Shown here piece after piece: positions 29,801 through 64,000 of a stretch of DNA of 64,000 bases. The stretch is taken from positions 144,711,001-144,775,000 of the forward strand of contig NC_060212.1 in the NCBI RefSeq assembly GCF_021130785.1, written 5' to 3'. Both the position numbers and the translations under genes were made by a program. Positions within the stretch are counted from its first letter, which is position 1; the number at the start of each line of letters is the position of its first letter. The notes under the pieces were generated by a model, which was not told the DNA's origin, did no database searches, and saw only the letters and a program-made list of their open reading frames with translations. This DNA is from Homalodisca vitripennis. Lineage: Eukaryota > Arthropoda > Insecta > Hemiptera > Cicadellidae.

Positions 29801-29926
29801 AACTTACGGTTTGTCTGGTTGTGATTTTCGTTTTTTTGCCTCAAAAGTTTTTATATCTTCAGCACGTGTCACGCTTTTTGCTCGTCTTCTAATATGATTG
29901 TAACTTTCACTTTCATTTGTTGCCAT
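2778..29926 (-). CDS. DGAT1: Diacylglycerol O-acyltransferase 1, 8 exons, C-terminal part outside the window
   Basis: An ER-membrane MBOAT/ACAT-family enzyme that joins fatty acyl-CoA to diacylglycerol in the last step of triacylglycerol synthesis (fly midway). The start is ATG 29926, with A at -3 and G at +4. Exons: 29926-29808, 21211-21083, 19572-19478, 16583-16531, 13365-13257, 12387-12238, 4613-4459, 2886-2778. All junctions are GT-AG and phases agree, except that exon 7 is one base too long. About 306 residues are visible, against 488 in human DGAT1. Family landmarks in order: CHKPRDSLF (about 41-49), [15 protein letters not shown] (first membrane segment), [36 protein letters not shown] (237-241), then, in the shifted frame, [12 protein letters not shown], and [13 protein letters not shown]. 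The FYxDWWN motif and catalytic His belong to exons beyond position 1. It is divergent from slmo. Confidence 0.95.
3134..4060 (-). mobile_element. piggyBac-type remnant with transposase C-terminal cysteine-rich domain
   Basis: TTAA at 3130-3133 is followed by CCCTTTGACTG, the target site and terminal start expected of piggyBac-type elements. On the minus strand, 4060-3739 reads as the end of a piggyBac transposase: [18 protein letters not shown], then a cysteine/histidine cluster ([15 protein letters not shown] ... [18 protein letters not shown]) that fits the C-terminal zinc-binding domain of these enzymes. The rest of the transposase (about 450 residues) is missing upstream, and DGAT1 exon 7 lies only 400 bp further on, so this is a truncated relic in intron 7. 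Bases 3150-3560 are very AT-rich 3' untranslated sequence. The left end resembles that of the element at 55999 (shared AGGCTAAAATT block). Bases 4061-4458 show nothing else. Confidence 0.6.
4459..4613 (-). CDS. DGAT1: DGAT1 exon 7, with apparent +1 frameshift
   Basis: Acceptor CTCACTCCAG at 4614 and donor GTAAAT at 4458. It reads [18 protein letters not shown] then [10 protein letters not shown] in the frame coming from exon 6. It then continues [20 protein letters not shown] one frame over. The switch falls at the TTT run (AAA on the plus strand, 4528-4530), where one T too many is present. With that base removed the exon is 154 nt, the family spacing between RDL and [12 protein letters not shown] is exact and the phase into exon 8 is correct. 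The shifted frame stays open through exon 8, so no premature stop is visible here. This is either an assembly/sequencing error or a real null allele. Confidence 0.93.
6421..8628 (-). mobile_element. Tigger/pogo-type transposon B, full length with both terminal repeats
   Basis: It is bounded by inverted repeats: left CAGTAGAGTCCCGGTAATCC from 6421, and right the complement CGGGACTCTACTG ending at 8628. Each is flanked by TA (6419-6420 and 8629-8630). A second inner motif, CTCGGACTATCG/CTCGAACTATCG, repeats near the right end. The length of 2208 bp suits a Tigger element with one transposase gene, which is carried here on the minus strand. The terminus is 19/20 identical to that of the short element at 37749. 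Confidence 0.92.
6609..8205 (-). pseudogene. Tigger transposase, frameshifted
   Basis: Start ATG at 8205 ([20 protein letters not shown]) is followed by the psq-type helix-turn-helix [15 protein letters not shown]. The CENP-B-type helix region is decayed (8000-7740). The first catalytic segment is near 7670 ([17 protein letters not shown], partly read). [20 protein letters not shown] and [13 protein letters not shown] follow at 7650-7370, then [13 protein letters not shown] (second Asp lost to N) and [20 protein letters not shown] at 7313-7150. The tail is acidic ([10 protein letters not shown]). The last frame ends KKLLDSFFK before a stop at 6609, a PIP-box-like terminus. Several frameshifts make it inactive. 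Antisense frames across this region are long but are only shadows. Confidence 0.82.
9371..9960 (+). pseudogene. Tigger C transposase, 5' fragment
   Basis: It reads [19 protein letters not shown] (end of the DNA-binding region), [18 protein letters not shown] (first catalytic segment, with N where the family has D), [31 protein letters not shown] and [14 protein letters not shown]. After a frameshift at a run of T near 9807 it continues [25 protein letters not shown] (second Asp) and, after another break, FPPNVTLL up to the LINE insertion. Confidence 0.8.
9969..11495 (-). mobile_element. 5'-truncated jockey-type non-LTR retrotransposon inserted in Tigger C
   Basis: A minus-strand LINE fragment holds the C-terminal half of the reverse transcriptase and a 3' untranslated region of about 365 bp (10335-9969). 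The 3' end faces a T-rich stretch on the plus strand, as expected for a poly-A-primed insertion. The ends are placed by where Tigger similarity stops and resumes; a clean target-site duplication is not visible because bases were lost at the site. Confidence 0.75.
10336..11484 (-). pseudogene. Non-LTR reverse transcriptase, C-terminal half (open)
   Basis: A 382-codon open frame of a jockey-like reverse transcriptase. Visible motifs in order: TKAFDTVDH (RT block with catalytic Asp), [38 protein letters not shown] (FADD catalytic pair), [53 protein letters not shown] and [12 protein letters not shown]. The C-terminal part has no zinc knuckle or RNase H domain. The endonuclease and N-terminal RT are missing, so it is a dead-on-arrival copy, although the remaining frame has no stop, which suggests recent insertion. 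The initial Met is not a real start. Confidence 0.9.
11496..11990 (+). pseudogene. Tigger C transposase, 3' fragment
   Basis: This resumes the transposase after the [21 protein letters not shown], then an acidic tail ([36 protein letters not shown], 11609-11830) and, after a frameshift, [15 protein letters not shown] (about 11880-11920). The C-terminus reads [12 protein letters not shown]; the stop codon TAA (11972-11974) is one base from CAA (Gln), exactly where a PIP box begins. It is a decayed copy. Confidence 0.75.
12238..12387 (-). CDS. DGAT1: DGAT1 exon 6
   Basis: Acceptor ACTGTTACAG at 12388, donor GTAAGTG at 12237. It reads [51 protein letters not shown]. The membrane segment and the LKLxSYxxVNxWCR signature are typical of DGAT1 (human LFLKLFSYRDVNSWCR). 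The hydrophilic end corresponds to the cytosolic loop before the YPDNL motif. Confidence 0.94.
12490..12993. repeat. Tandem array, three copies of a 169-bp unit
   Basis: The phrase CAATTTTTAGAATTAAAG recurs at about 12500, 12669 and 12838, giving a period of 169 bp. The copies are almost identical, so the array is young. More diverged relatives of the same unit follow at about 13000-13245 (AAACTCC, ATCAAACAAAATTTCAT, ATTGTAACCCTTACAAG). The array sits in intron 5 of DGAT1, between exon 6 and exon 5. Confidence 0.9.
13257..13365 (-). CDS. DGAT1: DGAT1 exon 5
   Basis: Acceptor TTGTGTACAG at 13366, donor GTAAGG at 13256. Phase 0 in, phase 1 out. It reads [37 protein letters not shown], a membrane segment matching [20 protein letters not shown] of human DGAT1. 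Confidence 0.94.
13392..13657. repeat. Direct duplication, two copies about 154 bp apart
   Basis: The phrase TAAAGTATGCAATGAGAAC begins at 13392 and again at 13546, and both copies continue to CAATTGGTATTAAGGTAT and CCATAAATAAG. They differ by scattered substitutions and small indels, so this is an older tandem duplication, just upstream of exon 5 in the gene's direction. Confidence 0.85.
13761..14763. mobile_element. piggyBac-type MITE, 1003 bp
   Basis: Perfect 13-bp inverted termini, CCCATTGGCCTAG at 13761 and its complement ending at 14763, are each directly flanked by TTAA (13757-13760 and 14764-14767). This is the target site of piggyBac elements. The interior is AT-rich with no coding potential, so the element is non-autonomous. 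It lies in DGAT1 intron 4. Bases 14768-16530 show no further recognisable feature. Confidence 0.88.
16531..16583 (-). CDS. DGAT1: DGAT1 exon 4
   Basis: A 53-nt exon. Acceptor TTTTTCAG at 16584, donor GTAAGTAA at 16530. Two bases complete a Tyr codon and 17 codons follow: [17 protein letters not shown], the second half of the second membrane segment (family pattern [12 protein letters not shown]). Ends in phase 0. Confidence 0.92.
16697..16845 (-). repeat. Hairpin with hammerhead-like core (Penelope-type remnant)
   Basis: Arms of about 56 bp (16697-16752 and 16789-16845) are nearly perfect inverted copies that begin GTTAACTTAATTACATTTAA. On the minus strand the 36-bp loop (16751-16783) reads CTGATGA, a GATAGC-CTT-GCTATC stem, then GAAA. 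This is the conserved core order of a hammerhead ribozyme. Hammerhead motifs in long inverted arms are known from Penelope-like retroelements; the same layout occurs at 52791-53752. No canonical third stem is obvious, so activity is doubtful. Confidence 0.6.
16905..18200. mobile_element. MITE copy 1, split by a nested repeat
   Basis: The two ends (16905-17030 and 17987-18200) match, in the opposite orientation, the uninterrupted element at 52360-52690. Shared phrases include CACCAAAATAGTCTGATGAC, GTGTTGCCATATCGCTGCTG, ATGAATGAAATAAAATGTAT and ACTGGCAACAGTGT. The termini form imperfect inverted repeats of about 29 bp (GAGCAG ... AAAATAGT). The break falls at the AATTTAC/ATGTTG junction, so the inner block is a later insertion. 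Confidence 0.7.
17031..17986 (+). mobile_element. Arthropod-type dispersed repeat (CCCGCGGCTTCGCA family), nested
   Basis: It begins ACTAGCTGTTACCCGCGGCT, includes a second CCCACGGCTTCGCACGCGAT start near 17210 and ends near AATCGGTTCAGCCGTTCTTG, AGTTATAAATAGTGTAAC and TTATTTATATAGATG. These start and end words mark a repeat very common in insect genomes; a relative lies at 49435-50330. The first 98 bp (17033-17130) fold back on themselves (ACTAGCTGTTACCCGCGG against its complement). I cannot assign it with certainty to a SINE, LINE or DNA-transposon class. Confidence 0.65.
18201..19477. other. DGAT1 intron 3, remainder: nothing recognised
   Basis: AT-rich sequence. A plus-strand frame at 19037-19372 has a LINE- or transposon-like feel ([17 protein letters not shown]) but no motif I can name. 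Confidence 0.5.
19478..19572 (-). CDS. DGAT1: DGAT1 exon 3
   Basis: Acceptor TTAACAG at 19573, donor GTAAGTG at 19477. The first base completes a Lys codon; it then reads [31 protein letters not shown]. YGIxVDPxQW follows the first membrane segment in the family (human YGILVDPIQV), and PSILLII begins the second. Confidence 0.94.
19573..21082 (-). other. DGAT1 intron 2: nothing but a possible lone piggyBac-type end
   Basis: AT-rich. TGCCACTTCC ... CCCTATCAG lies next to TTAA at 20783-20786 when read on the minus strand and could be a single piggyBac-type terminus. I found no partner. Confidence 0.4.
21083..21211 (-). CDS. DGAT1: DGAT1 exon 2
   Basis: Acceptor ATTTTCCAG at 21212, donor GTAAGA at 21082. 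Joined to exon 1 it reads [44 protein letters not shown]. The H(K/R)xxDSLFSxxSxFxNxxGxxNW signature and the first membrane helix with RLxLENLxKYGI are diagnostic of DGAT1. Confidence 0.95.
21517..21636. repeat. Short element with 17-bp inverted ends
   Basis: ACTCAGTTCACACAGAC at 21517-21533 and its complement with one mismatch at 21620-21636 enclose 86 bp. It could be a small MITE or the residue of one. No target-site duplication is clear. Confidence 0.45.
22239..23182 (-). mobile_element. mariner element with internal deletion
   Basis: Inverted termini (CGAGGGTTATTAGGAAAATA from 22239; complement with a few mismatches ending at 23182) are flanked by TA on both sides (22237-22238 and 23183-23184). 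The 944-bp length is well below the roughly 1.3 kb of intact mariners. It sits in DGAT1 intron 1. Confidence 0.92.
22400..23019 (-). pseudogene. mariner transposase, internally deleted and frameshifted
   Basis: The N-terminal part (23019-22720) reads [20 protein letters not shown], then [19 protein letters not shown] and [12 protein letters not shown] ... GRPSVSD. This is the paired helix-turn-helix DNA-binding region of mariner transposases. It jumps to the C-terminal catalytic part (22680-22500): [11 protein letters not shown] (second Asp) and [20 protein letters not shown] (third Asp, DD34D spacing). The segment with the first catalytic Asp is absent and the frame changes at about 22720-22700, so no active enzyme is possible. 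The tail to about 22400 is out of frame. Confidence 0.88.
23359..24027. mobile_element. piggyBac-type MITE, 669 bp
   Basis: TTAA at 23355-23358 and 24028-24031 flank inverted ends (left TCCTCTCCCGG, right complement CCCTCTCCCGGGCAAACG). The subterminal parts are GC-rich with short repeats (GAGGCGTTTCGAGGCGTTT on the right), in sharp contrast to the AT-rich surroundings. No coding sequence. Confidence 0.8.
24032..27850. other. DGAT1 intron 1, middle part: nothing recognised
   Basis: Long AT-rich stretch. The short frames are uninformative and I see no terminal repeats, tandem arrays or conserved motifs. Confidence 0.6.
27860..28720. repeat. Arthropod-type dispersed repeats
   Basis: Two familiar blocks. 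About 27865-27990 carries ACCACACCATGTTTTGTGTA and ACAGGCCTCC, and is related to a block near 61465-61520 (GCCACACCACTGTCACGTAA). About 28550-28690 carries AGCCAAATTCCATG, AAATTTAAAGTCTATAAATG and CTCGAAATATCTTGCC, the same family as the blocks at 48480-49230 and 62080-62170. They appear to be relics of one dispersed repeat family; class unknown. Confidence 0.55.
29808..29926 (-). CDS. DGAT1: DGAT1 exon 1, first coding exon
   Basis: ATG at 29926-29924 in the context AAAATGG. It reads [39 protein letters not shown] and two bases of a Pro codon, then donor GTAAGTT at 29807. The basic, hydrophilic N-terminus with an RRR cluster is typical of the cytosolic start of DGAT1 proteins. The phase (2) joins correctly with the exon at 21211 to give PDKPCHKPRDS. 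The 5' untranslated region should extend right of 29926. Confidence 0.92.
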
Positions 29927-32243
29927 TTTAAAGTTTTTCTAGATTTAACCAATCATAAACACTGAAACGAACGTAAAAGCTTTAATCAAAAATCAAAAAC
30001 ACATTTTGTTACCTTTATCAATTTGAAAAGACACGATACTAAAATACTTTGTCCTCCTGAAAATAAATAAGTTTGAACATGCTTGAATAATGTTTATCAC
30101 TGGAACTTTGATCTTTTGACACTGACTGACACTATCACTCGTCGGCACAACGGCATGGAACAACAGAACAGATTAGCAGAAGCCTTGAAGCAATAGCAGG
30201 TCGACCAAAACCATGTGTTACATTGGTTGGTTATATTTACCTTTGACAGAATTACCCCGCTTTACTACTTGTGTATACTTATTTATGCATCGTTATATAA
30301 AGTACATTTATGTATAACATAATTGATCACACTCATTTTTAGATTGTAAGATAAGAATTGTATAGTTAATATTTTAATTGATTAGTAATACCCTTACATT
30401 TATCAATTCAAACAATTTATTTGTAAAGATATAACAAGGTTAAGAGATCAGATTTTGAGTCTAAGTAGGAGGCTTCGACCTTGTCCCACAACGAAAAACA
30501 TCCTGGCCCGAAAAGTGACTCAATAAACCGATGTTTACATTTTTAAATGTTGAGATAGAGTTAGTATAGATAAAGTTTCACGCCAAATTTCAACCTAATA
30601 AGTTTACTCATTTGAAATTTATCGTGTATCCAGACGGATACATAACAGATAGAATATGTTTACGTCCTTGACATGTGAGCATGATTCTGCTAAACATTCA
30701 GTCAAATAAATTTTGAAGTAACTATTTATTTCATGCTAATAAGTCTTAAGGGCACATAGATTTTACCATTAAAAATTGCTAATAAACATTCTGTACAAAT
30801 AGACACAACCATAGTTCACTTGTGTTCACAAATCATGCAAATTAAGAATTTCATTATAGTGATGAAAATATGTTGACTTTAAGATGGCAGAAAGTATTCC
30901 CTCTGGTTCAATGTTACTATCTAGATATAGCAAACACTTGTATGATTACATACACGAGTGTTAACTAGCTAAGTAGTAAATAACCCTGTTTTCTAGCTCC
31001 GATCCATGTTATAAATTTCAAACACCATCTTCCTTTGTAAGTTATTTTAAAAATCGACATTGTACTTAACTACAGACAAGAAAGTGATACATCAGAACTT
31101 TTTGAACTTCCATATATGAGATCCATGCTCCATCCATCCCATTTTCGTCAGTAATCCAATTTAACAGAACACATAAAAAAATCCTTTACCTTTTAGCTAG
31201 ATATGAAGATTAAATTGCAGGTAAATAAATTTAAACTTTGTAATAAAACAACCAGTCCAACAAAGTAACTTTATCACTGTGTTAATAAGTTACTGGAAAA
31301 TGCCACATGATTAACCTTTATAGTAAACACTGTTTACTAATTTGTTTATTCAGTTTTTTCTCGTTACCAAAACGGTTAACTATAAGACCGATGCGATCGC
31401 AGTAGCTTTTGCACAGGCAAAAAATGAGACTTCCGAAGGATCGATTTGTGTTATTTTCAATACCGATGTAAAGGTAGTACAGGTAAAATTTTCACCAAAT
31501 TTCAACCTTCTATGTTAATTAGTTCGACAGTAAAGTTATCGTGTGTAGAAACAGATAAAATTGGATTTAGATCAACAATTGACCGTAGAGGCTTCGTTAA
31601 ACGCTCAACTAATTAAAATTAAAAATATACATGATAAACGCCATAGGGAATTTAAAATAACTAGTACTAATTAGTCATGATAATATAAGGTATCAAAATT
31701 ATCCGGACGGCTCTATATTTTTTTAACTACTGCAGAATTGCAGATTGCAAGAATTTACACTTAATTTATGTTGCACCTAAAGATGTACTATTACATTTTT
31801 TCTGGTTTGATTATAGCCGATTAGTCAAATTCTGCAATTTGCAGTAGATAAAAAATGTTATATTAGAATAAAATGTTAAAGTGTTGAAGAATATTGTTTA
31901 GAAACTACTGGTCCTTTAGTTAATTCTTTATTTTCACTTAGTTTTTAATAAATTATACAATACTATGCTATTATAATATTTGTATTATAGATTATAATAT
32001 TATTGTTTATCGTTTTTATAGTATGAGTTTATCCGTACTAAATAGTCAGTAAGGATTTATTTCTATGCCATTGGCAGCTCTGAAAAAAATAGTTTAATTT
32101 ATTCTTCTTCTGGGAAGTTAGTATAATCTTTCTTTGTATTATCGTCTGCCTTGTACGTCAGACGGAAGGTTATTCATGTCGTCTTAATTTATAAATTATT
32201 ATTGTAGTTGTGAACTTTAGGCAATTTTGTTAGTGCATCAAAC
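29927..32243. promoter_or_regulatory. Intergenic region between divergent DGAT1 and slmo
   Basis: Must hold both promoters and 5' untranslated regions. Two diverged copies of one repeat occupy part of it (about 30480-30640 and 31420-31600; shared words CCAAATTTCAACCT and TTATCGTGT). A small inverted repeat with arms of about 24 bp lies at 31722-31857. About 80-90 bp before the slmo ATG, TACGTCA (32154-32160) and CGGAAG (32163-32168) resemble CRE and ETS-factor core sites, but such short words are weak evidence. No CpG-rich island or TATA box can be pinned down. Confidence 0.5.
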
Positions 32244-62727
<30,484 letters not shown>

Positions 62728-64000
62728 CAGATCTTTCCCCCACGCATATTCAACCTCGATATTATCAAGAAATTCTTAATTGTGATACACCTAAGTCATC
62801 TCTCAGTATTGATATTGATGTTTCTTTTCCGGCGATTTTAATCTTCTATCATCCTATCTCACTGTTATATTGTTAGAATAAATTATGTGTATTTATTGAC
62901 CCCCCAGCATTTCTGATTTGACAGCCACCTAATGCTTAGTTAGGCCCCTAGCTTAGAGCCAGCACTTTTGTATCACGGAAGCATTGGTTGGAACCAGTGC
63001 TGTTATCTCTTCTGTTCTCCTTTGTAAGGATCTCGAATGTAATGGTTACATTCAGCTCGTCTCTAGAGATGAGGGGATTGCCTTAAATATATGTAAATAG
63101 AGTGGATAAAACGTATATTTTTGAAGCGGTGTGAGCCCAAGTTGTATTGGGAATCAGCTATAGACGTGGGTATGACATTGGGAATCTTGCCTAAACCAAA
63201 GATGTGAGAACCATTATACTATCAAAGAAAGTAAATGTATGAACAAACACATAAATATGTAAAACTGAATATTATTTTAAATTTTAATTAATAGAAAAAG
63301 TTAAACGTTCAAGATTATGAAAACAGTTGTCATATAAAACAGTTTCAGAGAAAATTATTTCAATGTTGTAATTTATAAATGTAGATGTTGTGTGCCATAT
63401 CAGAACAAGTTTATTTTCTCTGTACACTGCGCTTTAGTGTGAACAAAGAGTGATAAATATCTTTAAATAATTTACTAAATAAATAGATACTTTAAATGTG
63501 TCACATGTAAGCACTCCAATAAATTTTGGAACGTAAATGTCTAAGTTTAGGCAGATTTTAGTGTAAAAATCACATTCCAATAACTATTTTATCCTCATTG
63601 ACTCTTGCAATTTCACATAGTATTAGAAAGTGGGAATTACTATTTTCGACCAAGATGTTTTTGTAGATGATCGTAAGGATTTTAATGTTTGCCTGTTTTG
63701 TGTTGCTTTTTATGTAACTGAAAGTTTAATTTAAAAGTGTACTTTAAGAATACATTAAAAATTAAATCTTAACTTGTTAAATGTGTTTAAAATATTCTAT
63801 CTGCAAAATTCTGGAACATTCTTAATATGCATGAATTTTTCAATATAAAATGTAAGATATTTTTGACTGTTAAAACTAAATTAAATATATTGATGGATGA
63901 TTAGTACTTTAAGATATAATATAAATTGATATCAAGATTTTGTCTGAAAACACTTTGAGACAAGTGTTTCTAGTTTATAATGCTTTAAAAATTATTATGT
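62728..64000 (+). other. slmo: slmo 3' untranslated region and downstream
   Basis: AATAAA at 62877-62882 is the first good polyadenylation signal (150 bp after the stop); another lies near 63518. Where the transcript really ends cannot be told. Beyond this, AT-rich sequence without any gene. Confidence 0.5.

Overview
This is AT-rich, intron-heavy eukaryotic DNA from an insect. Two conserved animal genes can be assembled by splicing from GT-AG exons, the introns reach 15 kb, and the transposons (Tigger/pogo, mariner, a DDx41D Tc1-mariner, piggyBac-like, Penelope-like, jockey/CR1-type LINEs) are typical of arthropods. A hemipteran is my guess from the style of the repeats, but nothing in the window proves it. 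There is no bacterial gene organisation, no CRISPR array and no tRNA or rRNA gene that I could recognise.

The two host genes are divergent (head to head). On the minus strand, DGAT1 (diacylglycerol O-acyltransferase 1, fly midway) starts at 29926 and runs leftwards through eight exons (29926-29808, 21211-21083, 19572-19478, 16583-16531, 13365-13257, 12387-12238, 4613-4459, 2886-2778). Its C-terminal exons lie beyond the left edge. On the plus strand, slowmo (slmo; PRELI-domain phosphatidylserine transfer protein, PRELID3 type) starts at 32244. It is complete in five exons (32244-32275, 39061-39226, 54635-54721, 57393-57566, 62521-62727) and encodes 221 residues. About 2.3 kb separates the start codons. 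One gene makes triacylglycerol in the ER and the other moves phospholipid in mitochondria, so this is a divergent pair of lipid genes. Whether they share control is not known. DGAT1 exon 7 carries an apparent one-base insertion in a TTT run, just after the YPDNL motif.

Almost everything else is transposon debris inside introns. DGAT1 introns 8 to 6 (1-12.2 kb) hold three Tigger/pogo elements, one split by a jockey-type LINE, and a piggyBac transposase C-terminal remnant. Introns 5 to 3 hold a 169-bp tandem array, a 1-kb piggyBac-type MITE, a Penelope-type hairpin with a hammerhead-like core and a nested MITE. Intron 1 holds an internally deleted mariner and another piggyBac-type MITE. The intergenic region carries two diverged copies of one repeat. 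slmo intron 1 holds direct and inverted repeats, a LINE fragment, a piggyBac-type MITE and a Tigger-type MITE. Intron 2 holds a nearly intact DDx41D element, TA microsatellites, a fold-back, a possible orphan exon, arthropod-wide repeats and a ~0.96-kb palindrome made of two Penelope-like GIY-YIG ends. Intron 3 holds a piggyBac-type element with three evenly spaced 16-bp palindromes. Intron 4 holds a decayed LINE.

No new cellular system is evident. The observations most worth a second look are the PIP-box-like (PCNA-binding) tails on all three Tigger transposases, the inverted Penelope dimer with hammerhead-like cores, the terminal repeats shared between autonomous and non-autonomous elements, the DGAT1 frameshift and the divergent lipid-gene pair.
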